Assembly: GCA_049516395.1 (NCBI GenBank)
Contig: JBEKTD010000012.1
Coordinates: forward strand, 11,761 to 75,760
Reading direction: 5' to 3'
From: Fen-1362 sp049516395
Lineage (GTDB): Bacteria > Planctomycetota > Phycisphaerae > Sedimentisphaerales > Anaerobacaceae
DNA: 64,000 nt
Part shown: piece after piece, positions 1-8,841 of the stretch
How the letters are laid out: every line of letters starts with the position of its first letter
How positions within the stretch are numbered: position 1 is the first letter of the stretch
Notes under the pieces: generated by a model
Databases searched by the model: none
Told to the model about the DNA's origin: nothing
What the model saw: the letters and a program-made list of their open reading frames with translations, nothing else
Position numbers and translations under genes: made by a program

Positions 1-327
1 TTAGTCGCACCGAAGCTCGGATGGGCGGACGCTACGGCAAAAGAAGGGATGGCGGCGTATCTGTTTATGTGGGGCCTGTTTACGTTTGTAATGTTCATCG
101 GCACACTGAAATTGAACAGGGCCTTGCAGGTAGTATTCCTTTCGCTGGCGGTGCTGTTTGTAATGCTGGGAATCAAAGACCTTAACGGCAGCGCCGAACT
201 TGGCACAGCAGCCGGCTATGAAGGGATATTCTGCGGATTCTCGGCCATATACACGGGCCTTGCCCAGGTCTTGAACGAATGCTACGGTAAGGTAATTCTG
301 CCTTTGGGACCGGTGAAGAAAACGTAA
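1..327 (+). CDS. satP: Acetate uptake transporter, GPR1/FUN34/YaaH family (5'-truncated by window edge)
   Basis: This is the C-terminal 108 residues of an inner-membrane acetate/succinate:proton symporter of the GPR1/FUN34/YaaH family. The frame is open from base 1, so the beginning lies outside the window. The segment AYLFMWGLFTFVMFIGTLK, the following hydrophobic helix, and the ending GFSAIYTGLAQVLNE..G..ILPLG match the last three membrane helices and C-terminus I know from E. coli SatP. It faces a LacI-type gene tail to tail. The acetate/acyl-CoA operon less than 2 kb away makes acetate a sensible substrate, though that link is inferred from proximity. Confidence 0.88.
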   Translation, partial: LVAPKLGWADATAKEGMAAYLFMWGLFTFVMFIGTLKLNRALQVVFLSLAVLFVMLGIKDLNGSAELGTAAGYEGIFCGFSAIYTGLAQVLNECYGKVILPLGPVKKT

Positions 328-362
328 ACGGAAGACAGAGAACCGAAGACAGAAGACCCGAC
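328..362. repeat. Heptanucleotide-phased tandem repeat (ACAGAAG type)
   Basis: Directly after the satP stop there are five consecutive 7-base units: ACGGAAG, ACAGAGA, ACCGAAG, ACAGAAG and ACCCGAC. The same unit recurs at 15051-15071 and 54645-54679. It lies between two convergent genes. It leads into a phrase (362-382) that recurs in altered form at 40138-40158. Confidence 0.7.
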
Positions 363-402
363 TTCGCCCAAGGGGCTACGCCGGGCAGGCAGAACAGCGG
401 AT

Positions 403-1434
403 TTACTTTATCGGCGCGGTGGAAGCTCTAACAACCAAACTCTGCTGGAGTTTAACGCATTCAGGATGGAAATCGGCGGGCGATTTCAGCCGTTTAAGCA
501 GCATATTCGCGGCGACTTGCCCCATTTGTCTCGAAGGAACAGCCACGGTCGTCAGGGGCGGAGTAACAATGCTACACAGGTACTCGTCATTAAAGCAAAC
601 CATGCTGACCTGCTCTGGAATCGGAATTTCAAGCGTATTAGCCCCCTGAAGGATTCTCATCGCCTCGATATGGTCGTAAGCCAGAATCGCCGTCGCGTGA
701 TGTTTCATTACCGAAGAGGCCAGAAAGGCGGTCGCGGAACTAAAAACCTTGTCATGGTCTTTCACCGGCTCAAGCCCCCGCATTTTCAATTCAGAAAGAT
801 ATGTGTCATGCCTATCGCTGATACTTCTATGATTATAGTGCTCACTGGTGGGACCCGCGTAAGCAATCTGTGTATGGCCAAGCTCGGCCAGGTGACGCAT
901 AGCCAGCCGTGTCCCCTCAATATCATCGGGGAAAACTAACGAGCACCTCGGCCCCCCGACGCCGTTGATAACCACATACGGAATATTGTTCCTTTCCAGC
1001 ACTTCGATGGTTTCAGGGGAACATTGCTGAAGGACAATCGCCCCATCGACCTTCCAGGGGGGCAGTTCGCAGCGGTCTTTGGCCAGATTGGGAATGGACA
1101 TACAAACATCATATTCACCCGAGTCCGAGTGCAGCTCACGAACACAGGACTCGACTATGGTTTGATAAATGTTTCCCGGCCAGCCCAGGGCGACGTCGCA
1201 ACCGAGAATGGCGATTACGCTGGTTTTTTGTCGAACAAGATTTTTTGCCGCCAGGTTTGGCCGATACCCAAGGGAGTTGGCCACCTCGATAATACGCTGA
1301 TGAACCTCCGGCCTGACGGTAAAACCGTGCTTGTAATTACCGTTTAATACCCGGCTGACGGTCGCCTGGCTTACGCCGCAATGAGCGGCTATCCCTTTTA
1401 TTGTAGGCGCACCATTTGACTGAATTACGGCCAT
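403..1434 (-). CDS. LacI-family transcriptional regulator
   Basis: A 343-residue sugar-type repressor. Residues about 11-32 form the LacI helix-turn-helix (TIKGIAAHCGVSQATVSRVL), followed by the hinge region and a periplasmic-binding-protein-like effector domain. The C-terminus has the family signature PPLTTVAVPSRQMGQVAA. The ATG at 1434 gives the normal family length. It has no same-strand partner: it faces satP tail to tail, and upstream is repeat-filled intergenic DNA. The effector and target genes cannot be read from the sequence. Such proteins usually repress carbohydrate genes, but none lies nearby. Confidence 0.93.
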   Translation of the reverse strand: MAVIQSNGAPTIKGIAAHCGVSQATVSRVLNGNYKHGFTVRPEVHQRIIEVANSLGYRPNLAAKNLVRQKTSVIAILGCDVALGWPGNIYQTIVESCVRELHSDSGEYDVCMSIPNLAKDRCELPPWKVDGAIVLQQCSPETIEVLERNNIPYVVINGVGGPRCSLVFPDDIEGTRLAMRHLAELGHTQIAYAGPTSEHYNHRSISDRHDTYLSELKMRGLEPVKDHDKVFSSATAFLASSVMKHHATAILAYDHIEAMRILQGANTLEIPIPEQVSMVCFNDEYLCSIVTPPLTTVAVPSRQMGQVAANMLLKRLKSPADFHPECVKLQQSLVVRASTAPIK

Positions 1435-1511
1435 CGATATACGTTTCCTCTCAATCTCCTTTATTATGAACTATAACAGTCGAAAATGCAAGGGGCATCA
1501 GCACTAATTTC

Positions 1512-1698
1512 GGATTGCAGATTGCGGATTTGAACGAGGACGCAAGAATGTCCAATCCGCCTTCGCTAACCCTTCGTCACACTGTGTGCTATGTGGGGCC
1601 GACACTATGGCGGATAAATATTGAATATCCAATGACCAATCCGCCACAGACGGGTAAATATCAAAAATACCCAATGATCAATATTAAATGTCCAATGT
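1512..1698. repeat. Cluster of heptanucleotide-phased repeats upstream of the LacI gene
   Basis: Three blocks keep strict 7-base phasing. Block 1512-1532 has GGATTGC, AGATTGC, GGATTTG. Block 1622-1642 has TGAATAT, CCAATGA, CCAATCC. Block 1671-1698 has CCAATGA, TCAATAT, TAAATGT, CCAATGT. Between them, 1571-1593 carries a 23-base phrase repeated at 40068-40090 with two differences. No gene is visible in 1435-1711. The LacI promoter should lie near 1440-1490. Confidence 0.65.
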
Positions 1699-1711
1699 AA
1701 AAGTGGAAATC

Positions 1712-2848
1712 TTATAACCCGTGGAGGGGGAAGAGGGTTGATTTGAGGGTATCGAGGGTGACGGTGAGGGCGGGGATAACGGCATCGCGCTGCTGGGCGT
1801 TAACGGGAAGCTCTCTATCGCGCAGGCCGCCGTGCCATTCAGTGGTCTGGAGCATAATTCCGCCCATAAGCATATTGGCGTCAAGCTCGGAATCTGCGCC
1901 GCAGAGCGCAGACCAGGCAAGTGCCCAGGCGCGGACGGTATTCGGGACATTGTAGCCGCCGCCGCCGGTCATAAGGATGGGCTTTTTGAATGTGAGCAGG
2001 TGGTGAATAATTTCAGAGTAAACGTTGTTTGTCAGGCGGAGATTGGCCAGCGGGTCGCCCGCGAGGGCATCTGCGCCAAGCTCGAAGACGAATACGTCGG
2101 GCTTGAATGCGCCGATTAAGGGCAGGACCACATCCTTGATTGCGAGCATATATGCGTCATCATAAGTGCCGATGGGCAGAGGGATATTGACGCAGTAGCC
2201 CTTACCTTTGCCTTTGCCGATTTCATTTTCGAAGCCGGTGCCTGGGAAAAGTGTCCTTGGGTTCTGGTGTAGCGAAATTGTCATCACATCGGAACGCTGA
2301 TAGAAAAAGGCAGTGACGCCATCGCCGCAATGAACATCAACGTCGAGGTAGAGGACTTTTTTGCCATGCTCGGCGAGGACTTCGCAGGCGAGGGCAACGT
2401 CGTTTATGTAGCAAAAACCCGCGGCAAGCTCGGGGTGGGCGTGATGAAAGCCGCCCGAAGGATTGAAGGCGACATCTGCTTTGCCGTCGAGGATGAGCTG
2501 TGCCGCTGTAATAGTTGCCCCGACCGCCAGGACCGCATACTCATATACTCCCTTAAAAACCGGGCACTCAGTGGTTCCGAGACCCATTTGAAGGGCTTCG
2601 TAATTCCACTGGCCCTTTGAGGCGTCCTGGAGGGTATGCAGATAACGGGCGGTGTGGAATTTTTTGAGGATGATTCTGTCGGCTGGTTCGGGGGGAACCT
2701 CGATTCTGTCGGGGGCGGCGAGCAGACCCATTGAGTTTATGACTTCGCGGACTTTTTTTGCCCGCGTCGTATTGAAAGGATGCTCAGGCGGATAGGAAAT
2801 TTCTTCGAGCCGGGGCGAATAAATAAAGGCAGCGGGTTTATCGCTCAC
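1712..2848 (-). CDS. acuC: Histone-deacetylase-family protein, AcuC-like acetoin utilisation / lysine deacetylase
   Basis: A 378-residue zinc hydrolase of the arginase/deacetylase fold. Catalytic features are visible: tandem His at about 135-136 (GGFHHAHPE), the zinc ligands D171 and H173 (LDVDVHCGDG), D260 (ELGADALAGDPL), and the transition-state Tyr near 299 (GGGGYN). AcuC of Bacillus reverses acetylation of acetyl-CoA synthetase. The gene starts with GTG at 2848, behind a GGGAG nine bases upstream. It follows the GNAT-fused acyl-CoA gene by 15 bases, so the two are almost surely cotranscribed. Deacetylation of a neighbouring acyl-CoA enzyme is an inference from this layout. Confidence 0.9.
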   Translation of the reverse strand: MSDKPAAFIYSPRLEEISYPPEHPFNTTRAKKVREVINSMGLLAAPDRIEVPPEPADRIILKKFHTARYLHTLQDASKGQWNYEALQMGLGTTECPVFKGVYEYAVLAVGATITAAQLILDGKADVAFNPSGGFHHAHPELAAGFCYINDVALACEVLAEHGKKVLYLDVDVHCGDGVTAFFYQRSDVMTISLHQNPRTLFPGTGFENEIGKGKGKGYCVNIPLPIGTYDDAYMLAIKDVVLPLIGAFKPDVFVFELGADALAGDPLANLRLTNNVYSEIIHHLLTFKKPILMTGGGGYNVPNTVRAWALAWSALCGADSELDANMLMGGIMLQTTEWHGGLRDRELPVNAQQRDAVIPALTVTLDTLKSTLFPLHGL

Positions 2849-2863
2849 AATCAGATTCTCCCG

Positions 2864-4726
2864 TCAGGCAAGGTCATAGGATATGTTGTAAACCTCGCCG
2901 TCGAAAGTGGTGTTGACCTTATAGCCGGAGTTATGGAATATGGCGAGCATCGGTTTGTTGCTCGGCATAACTTTCGCGAAGAACCGCCTGACGCCCCTCT
3001 GCTTGGCAATTTTACAAATATAATCAAGCAGGTAGGTTCCCATTCCTTTTTGCTGCCATTCGTCGTGGACGACGAAAGCAACTTCGGCGGACTGGGTCTT
3101 GGGGTCGAGGAAGTACTGGGCCATAGCGACGATGTGCTCGTCGCCTGAAGGGCCGGGGACAACGCCGACGATGGCGATATCCTTTTGATAATTGATATTG
3201 GTGAGCTGCTGGACATCCTTATGCGGGAAGGCCATTGTATGGGTCATATACCTTGTCTGGACGGATTTTTCGCTGAGAGAGTAAAGCATATCGGCAAGGT
3301 CATGCTCGTCGTTGGGCTTGACGGGCCTGAAGAAGATTTGGGTGCCGTCGCGGAGGGTGTCATAGCGTTCAAGCTCAGCGGGATACCTGACTTTGTCCCA
3401 ATCAAGCTCAATCTGGTCGGCATAGATGTATTTCTGGGCCTTGGCGGCATGGATAAGCCCGCTTCTGAATTTGGGATGGGCGATATTGATGAGGTCGAGG
3501 ACTCTTTCGCGGATTGATTTACCGTGGAGATAGGCGATGCCGTATTCGGTAACAACGTAATGGACGTCGCCGCGTGTGGTAACGACGCCGGCGCCTTCGG
3601 CGAGATGGGGGACAATTCTGCTTATTTCACCATTGCGGGCAGTAGAGGGCATAGCAATAATGGCTTTACCTCCTCTGCTTCTGGCTGCGCCGCGAATAAA
3701 GTCAACCTGTCCGCCGATGCCGCTGTAGAAGCGATAGCCGAAGGAGTCGGAACAGACCTGGCCTGTGAGGTCAACTTCAAGGCCTACGTTGATAGCTACC
3801 ATTTTTTCATTCTGACTGATGATGTGGGGGTCATTGACATATTCGGAGGGGTAAAACTCGAAGAACGGGTTGTTGTTGATGTATTCATAAAGGCGTTTGG
3901 TGCCCATGCAGAAACTTGCGACTATTTTGCCGTGGTTGACTGTTTTTTTGGCGCAGGTAACAGCGCCGTATTCGATGAGGTCGATAACCCAGTCGCTGAA
4001 CATTTCGCTATGAATGCCGAGGTCTTTTTTGTCTTTGAGGTATTCCGCAAGCGTCTGGGGGATTCGTCCGATGCCACATTCGATAGTAGAGCCGTCTTCG
4101 ACAAGCCGGGCGATGTTTTCACCGATGCGCCGCATAACGTCGTCGGTTTCCGGGACGACGATTTCGAAGACATCTTCGTCGAAGGGGACAAGGCAATCAA
4201 TGTTGTTGACGTGGATAAAGGAATCGCCGAAAGTTCTTGGCATACGGGAGTTGACCTGCGCGAGGACGTATTTGGCGTTTGAGGCGGCGGATTTGACGAT
4301 ATCGACGGAGACACCGAGGGAGCAGAGGCCGTTGACGTCGGGCGGCGTAACAGAGATAAGGGCGACATCGAGAGGAATCCTGCCGCTTTCGAATTCGTTG
4401 GGAATTTCGGAGAGGAAAATCGGGGTGTAATCGCCGATGCCTTTACTGAACGCTTCGCGGACATTGTCAGCAATGAAGAACGAGTTCATTTTGAATTTTT
4501 CGCGGAATTTTTCGCAGGCATATGGAGCGTTGCCCATAGTAAGCATGTGGACGATATGAGCATCGTAGATATGTGCAGAATGCTCAACGAGCGCGGCGAC
4601 TAAATGCTGCGGCTGTGCGCAGGCGGTGCCTATGAAGATGTTGTCGCCCGACTTGACGAGCTTCATCGCGGTTTCGGCGGTTGTTACTTTTGATTTGTAT
4701 TTTTCTTTCCAGTTGAAATCAGCCAT
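2864..4726 (-). CDS. Acetyl-CoA hydrolase/CoA-transferase fused to a C-terminal GNAT acetyltransferase domain
   Basis: A 620-residue two-part protein. Residues about 1-450 are an acetyl-CoA hydrolase / 4-hydroxybutyrate CoA-transferase-type family I CoA transferase, with the conserved stretches GIHSEMFSDW and VTEYGIAYLHGKSIRER. Residues about 454-620 are a GNAT domain with the acetyl-CoA-binding loop QQKGMG near 558-563. The start ATG has AGGA eight bases upstream. The gene sits 16 bases behind the ADP-forming ligase and 15 bases before acuC. The same fusion is known in annotated bacteria, so the architecture is not new. Whether the GNAT part acetylates proteins or a small molecule is unknown. 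Confidence 0.9.
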   Translation of the reverse strand: MADFNWKEKYKSKVTTAETAMKLVKSGDNIFIGTACAQPQHLVAALVEHSAHIYDAHIVHMLTMGNAPYACEKFREKFKMNSFFIADNVREAFSKGIGDYTPIFLSEIPNEFESGRIPLDVALISVTPPDVNGLCSLGVSVDIVKSAASNAKYVLAQVNSRMPRTFGDSFIHVNNIDCLVPFDEDVFEIVVPETDDVMRRIGENIARLVEDGSTIECGIGRIPQTLAEYLKDKKDLGIHSEMFSDWVIDLIEYGAVTCAKKTVNHGKIVASFCMGTKRLYEYINNNPFFEFYPSEYVNDPHIISQNEKMVAINVGLEVDLTGQVCSDSFGYRFYSGIGGQVDFIRGAARSRGGKAIIAMPSTARNGEISRIVPHLAEGAGVVTTRGDVHYVVTEYGIAYLHGKSIRERVLDLINIAHPKFRSGLIHAAKAQKYIYADQIELDWDKVRYPAELERYDTLRDGTQIFFRPVKPNDEHDLADMLYSLSEKSVQTRYMTHTMAFPHKDVQQLTNINYQKDIAIVGVVPGPSGDEHIVAMAQYFLDPKTQSAEVAFVVHDEWQQKGMGTYLLDYICKIAKQRGVRRFFAKVMPSNKPMLAIFHNSGYKVNTTFDGEVYNISYDLA

Positions 4727-4742
4727 AATAATTTTCCTGTTT

Positions 4743-6842
4743 TTAAGCTTTTTCCACCCTTATTCTGGCATCGACGGCAATGGGTGTTGTACCCGCCGGT
4801 CCGACCATAAAGGGATTGATGTCCATTTCCTGAATTTCCGGGAATTCGGTAACAAGCTGAGAGAGGCGCTGCAGGGCTTCAGCGACGGCGTCGATATCAA
4901 CGCCCTTCTGTCCCCTTGCGCCGGTAAGCATTTTATAAGTTCTTGTGCTGACGAGCATTTGTTTGGCCTCCTCAGCGGTAAGCGGCGCGAGATAAAATGC
5001 TACGTCGTGCATAACCTCGACCATCGTACCGCCCATGCCGAACATCATAAGGGGGCCGAAATGCGGGTCACGGTTCATACCGAGGATAAGCTCTTTGCCG
5101 CCGCCGCACATTTGCTGAACAAGGACGCCGAGAATTTTGGCATTGGGGAGTTTTTGGGGGATTCTGAACATCATCAGGTCGAAGGCATCCATAACCTCCT
5201 GGGCGTTTTCGAGGTGGACTTTGACGCCGCCAACGTCTGATTTATGAATGATGTCGGGGGACCATATTTTGAGGACGACGGGGTAGCCGAACTGGTCGGC
5301 GATGTTCGCTGCCTGGACGGCGGTATTAGCCACAGCGTCCTTAGGCGTTACGAAGCCGTATGCCTCGAGAACTTCTTTCGATTCAGCTTCGCCAATCTGA
5401 CGGGTTCCCTGCCTGAGGTTTCTCTGGAGAATGGTTTCGACTTTGTGGCGATTGACGGAGAAGAGTTTGACAATACGTTTCGGTCTTGCCTTCCAGCGGA
5501 CATAATTAACCATAACCTTGATGGTGAGAACGGCGGCCTCGGGGGAGTCATACTGCGGAATCTTGTTGTCCCTGAGAATGGCGTTTCCTTTGGCGACTTT
5601 TTCAGCGCCAAGGAAACAGGCGAAGACGGGTTTGCCTGGTTTTCTCTTCAGGACATTGACAATGGCGTTGGCAGTTCCTGTGGCGTCGGTCATTGCCTGG
5701 GGCGTAAGCAGTATCACCACCGCATCAACGTTTGGGTCATCGAGGACGACATCAATGGCAAACTCATAACGGTCGGGCAGAGCATCGCCGAGGACATCAA
5801 CGGGATTGTGGAAATTGGCTGCGGCGGGGAGCTTTGTAGCGAGGCGTTTTTTGGTTTCGTCGGTTAATTTCGCGAAGGTGAGCTGTTGTTTTTCAATGGC
5901 ATCCGCGGCCATAATACCTGCGCCGCCGGCATTGGTGATAACTGCAACTGAGGCACCTTTTGGCAGGGGCTGATAAGCAAAGCCCTGGGCAAAATCGAAC
6001 TGTGATTTGATTGAGAAGCAGCGAATGACGCCCGCCCTTTCGAATACGGCTTCGTAAGCGGTTTCGCTGCCCGCGAGTGAGCCGGTATGCGAGGAGGCAG
6101 CTTTAGCGCCCGCGGCGGTAACGCCCGCTTTCATAAGGAGGATGGGTTTTTTCTGGGAGATTTGTTCGGCAATACGAACAAAGGTATTTCCGTCGGTGAT
6201 GTTTTCGAGATAGCCGGCGATAACCTTGGTATCGGGGTCATTCGCGAAGGCCTCGATGATATCGATTTCATCGACGTCAGCTTTGTTTCCGATACTGACG
6301 AGCTTGCTGAAGCCGGTGCCGTTGGCGTTTGCCATATCGAGAATGGCAGCGAGCAACGCGCCGGACTGCGACATATAGCCGGTGGAGCCGACGGCGGGAA
6401 TAGTGCCGCCAAAACTTGCGTTGAGCTTGTTGGCAGGAACGATGAGACCGAGGCAGTTGGGGCCGATGATTCGTGTTCCGGCTTGTCTTGCAATCTGGAG
6501 GATTTGTTGTTCGAGCTTTCGGCCTTCCTCGCCGACCTCTTTGAAGCCGGCGGTTATTACAATCACGGCTTTTATGCCGAGGGTGGCGCACTCCTGCATA
6601 ACAGCGGCGACACCCTTTGCCGGAACGACGACGATTGCCAAGTCCGGCACCTGTCCAATTGAAGTAAGGGAAGGGTAACACTTAAGCCCCTCGACCTCGT
6701 CGGCCTGAGAATTGACGGGATAGATTGATCCGGGGAAACCAGCTTCAATCATAGAGTGGAGGATTTCGTAGCCGACTTTGCCTTTTTGACGTGAGGCACC
6801 AACAATAGCAACTGATTTCGGATTAAAAAATTTATCAAGCAT
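4743..6842 (-). CDS. Acetate-CoA ligase (ADP-forming), fused alpha and beta subunits
   Basis: A 699-residue acyl-CoA synthetase of the NDP-forming class, which interconverts acyl-CoA plus ADP and phosphate with the acid plus ATP. The N-terminus is a CoA-binding Rossmann domain (NPKSVAIVGASRQKGKVGYE). The phosphohistidine loop SSHTGSLAG places the catalytic His near 252. The C-terminal third is an ATP-grasp domain (VVLKIWSPDIIHKSDVGGV). The first in-frame start is TTG at 6860, but the ATG at 6842 begins the family-typical MLDKFFNP and is preferred. It heads the acetate operon. Fermentative acetate production with ATP yield, or acetate use, are both possible. Confidence 0.92.
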   Translation of the reverse strand: MLDKFFNPKSVAIVGASRQKGKVGYEILHSMIEAGFPGSIYPVNSQADEVEGLKCYPSLTSIGQVPDLAIVVVPAKGVAAVMQECATLGIKAVIVITAGFKEVGEEGRKLEQQILQIARQAGTRIIGPNCLGLIVPANKLNASFGGTIPAVGSTGYMSQSGALLAAILDMANANGTGFSKLVSIGNKADVDEIDIIEAFANDPDTKVIAGYLENITDGNTFVRIAEQISQKKPILLMKAGVTAAGAKAASSHTGSLAGSETAYEAVFERAGVIRCFSIKSQFDFAQGFAYQPLPKGASVAVITNAGGAGIMAADAIEKQQLTFAKLTDETKKRLATKLPAAANFHNPVDVLGDALPDRYEFAIDVVLDDPNVDAVVILLTPQAMTDATGTANAIVNVLKRKPGKPVFACFLGAEKVAKGNAILRDNKIPQYDSPEAAVLTIKVMVNYVRWKARPKRIVKLFSVNRHKVETILQRNLRQGTRQIGEAESKEVLEAYGFVTPKDAVANTAVQAANIADQFGYPVVLKIWSPDIIHKSDVGGVKVHLENAQEVMDAFDLMMFRIPQKLPNAKILGVLVQQMCGGGKELILGMNRDPHFGPLMMFGMGGTMVEVMHDVAFYLAPLTAEEAKQMLVSTRTYKMLTGARGQKGVDIDAVAEALQRLSQLVTEFPEIQEMDINPFMVGPAGTTPIAVDARIRVEKA

Positions 6843-7030
6843 AATAATAGCCCACAACAACCTTTCAAGAACCCACCCAGATATTGGCGAGCGGCGAAAT
6901 GCTCACAACAATAAACGTGCTGGAAGGGCGTAAATCTTATTAGATATCTTCGGCAAATGCAAGAATTTTCTGTTATGATTTACTTTCTTGTTCGGCACAG
7001 GTTTTGAAAGAACATATCAGGGCAGCAGGT

Positions 7031-7393
7031 ATGAAAAAATTGAAAAAATTTGTCGTTCAGCAGCACCAGAGAGAATCAGAGCCGACGCACTGGGATTTGA
7101 TGCTGGAGCGAGATGGGATACTGGAAACATATCGTGTGGCTGAGCCGCCTGAAGAATGGGGGAAAAGGGCGATTGAGGCGGTGAAGATATTCGACCACCA
7201 GCTTAAATTTTTGAGCTATGAGGGCAGCGTGAATGATGGCAAAGGCCGGGTGGAAATAGCCGATTGCGGGACATACCGTCTAATCAAAAAAGACAAAACT
7301 CAACAGCAGATTTCGTTTGCGGGTAAACTGCTCAGAGTAGAATATCGACTTTGCCTGATTAAAAATGACAGGTGGGAGCTAAGGGGTTTTTAA
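7031..7393 (+). CDS. Stand-alone 3'-phosphoesterase-like protein (LigD PE domain family)
   Basis: A 120-residue protein that is essentially a single domain resembling the phosphoesterase part of bacterial DNA ligase D. The family signature (F-V-x-Q-x-H, then H-x-D-x-x-L-E) appears as FVVQQHQRESEPTHWDLMLE, keeping both His and the Asp. A later DHQLKFLSYEG keeps the third His, and DCGTYRLI matches the closing strand. I chose the ATG at 7031 over an upstream TTG at 7004 because homology starts there. No ligase, Ku or polymerase lies beside it. It ends four bases inside the convergent mutase gene. Removal of 3'-phosphate or ribose from DNA ends is the likely role. Confidence 0.75.
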   Translation: MKKLKKFVVQQHQRESEPTHWDLMLERDGILETYRVAEPPEEWGKRAIEAVKIFDHQLKFLSYEGSVNDGKGRVEIADCGTYRLIKKDKTQQQISFAGKLLRVEYRLCLIKNDRWELRGF

Positions 7394-8784
7394 CCTGGAT
7401 TTTGGGCGATTTTGAGGACGGCGTCGACATATTTGGCCGCGGCAGATTTGTCTTTGGCTTCGGCGATGACGCGGACGATGGGTTCGGTGTTGCTGGAGCG
7501 AATGTGAATCCATGCGTCGGGGAAATCGAAACGGAAGCCGTCTGAGGAGTCAACTTTGGCGTCGGGGAAAAGTTTTTTAACGGCGTCGAGGATGAGTTTG
7601 ACTTTTGCTTTGTCAGCGGGAAATTTGTATTTGGTCATTAAGTAATGCGGTATTTCGCCGACAAGATGACTAACGGTTTTGCCTGTCTGTGCGAGCAACT
7701 GCAGGGCGAATGCCATAGCAACGAGGGAATCGCGGATGGGGCCGATTCGGAGGTCGATGACGCCGCCGTTGCCTTCGCCGCCAATGATGCAGTTATTTTT
7801 GAGCATCGCGGAGGCAACATTTGCCTCGCCGACAGGCGTGCGGATGACGTACCCCCCTGCTGATTTGGCAATGTCGTCAATCATACGGGAGGTTGAGAGA
7901 TTGGCGGCTGCGGTTCGATTTCGCTCACCACAGGCGGAGCCGGTTTGTTTGCTGAATATAAGTTTGGCAGCAAGAGCGAGGGTATATTCCTCGCCGATGT
8001 ATGCGCCCGTCTCATCGACAATCGCGAGGCGGTCGGCGTCGGGGTCCTGGGCAAAGCCGATGTCGGCGTGAGCATTTTTGACGGCATCGCAAAGCGAAGT
8101 AAGATTTTCGGCGGTTGGTTCGGGCATATGGGCGAACAGGCCCGTCGGTTCGGTATTTACAGGGGTGATTTTACAGCCGAGAACCGTAAGCAGTTTTACG
8201 CCCGGTCGCCCCCCTGCTCCATTTACGCTGTCGAGGACAACTTTGAATTGTTTTTTGGCAATTGCCTTGGTGTCAACAATACGAAGGACCTTGGCAAGGT
8301 GAATATCATCGGCTTCGCTATTTGCGGAGACATTGCCCTGTTTTAGTGAATCGGCGGAGACAAAATCCCTGCTAAGGAAACGATTTTTAATTTGCTCCGC
8401 GACATTGGGAGGCGGCGCCATAGCGTTATCGAGGAGTAATTTGACGCCGTTATAGGGTAAGGGGTTATGAGAAGCGGTAATGATTACGCCGCCAGCACAG
8501 GCGAGATGTCTGACCATAATGCCGACGGTAGGTGTAGTGACAATACCGAGGTCAATGACGCTAACGCCGACGGACGTAAGGCCTGAAGTTACGGCATCAG
8601 CAAGAGATTGCCCGCTGGGCCGAGAATCACGGCCCAGACAGACAACGAGTTTTTCGATATTGAGATTGCGCGAGCGCAGAAATGAGCCGAAGGCGCGACC
8701 GTAATCGGCAGCGACTTGCGGGGTGAGGTTTTCGCCGACAATACCCCTGAGACCACTAACGGTAATTATCAGTTCGCCGGCCAT
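7390..8784 (-). CDS. glmM: Phosphoglucosamine mutase / phosphomannomutase family enzyme
   Basis: A 464-residue alpha-D-phosphohexomutase. The catalytic phosphoserine is S105 in ITASHNP. The metal loop is DPDADRLAI and the sugar-binding loop is GEGNGGV. The C-terminal phosphate-binding region is RSSNTEPIVRVIAEA. The GEGNGGV form fits glucosamine-phosphate mutases of the archaeal-like type, so a role in UDP-GlcNAc supply is likely, but phosphomannomutase activity is an alternative. The ATG at 8784 is preferred to a GTG three codons earlier, because MAGELIITVSGLRGIVG matches the usual N-terminus. It lies 57 bases downstream of serA on the same strand. Confidence 0.88.
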   Translation of the reverse strand: MAGELIITVSGLRGIVGENLTPQVAADYGRAFGSFLRSRNLNIEKLVVCLGRDSRPSGQSLADAVTSGLTSVGVSVIDLGIVTTPTVGIMVRHLACAGGVIITASHNPLPYNGVKLLLDNAMAPPPNVAEQIKNRFLSRDFVSADSLKQGNVSANSEADDIHLAKVLRIVDTKAIAKKQFKVVLDSVNGAGGRPGVKLLTVLGCKITPVNTEPTGLFAHMPEPTAENLTSLCDAVKNAHADIGFAQDPDADRLAIVDETGAYIGEEYTLALAAKLIFSKQTGSACGERNRTAAANLSTSRMIDDIAKSAGGYVIRTPVGEANVASAMLKNNCIIGGEGNGGVIDLRIGPIRDSLVAMAFALQLLAQTGKTVSHLVGEIPHYLMTKYKFPADKAKVKLILDAVKKLFPDAKVDSSDGFRFDFPDAWIHIRSSNTEPIVRVIAEAKDKSAAAKYVDAVLKIAQNPG

Positions 8785-8841
8785 TAACCGCACACCCGTC
8801 GAGTCGCTGCCGATTCGTTTTTCATTTTCACGTCTGCGAAG

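Noticed and set aside
3524..4282. Open frame of 252 codons opposite the acetyl-CoA hydrolase gene
   Set aside because: Antisense shadow; the other strand encodes a clear conserved enzyme through the whole interval.
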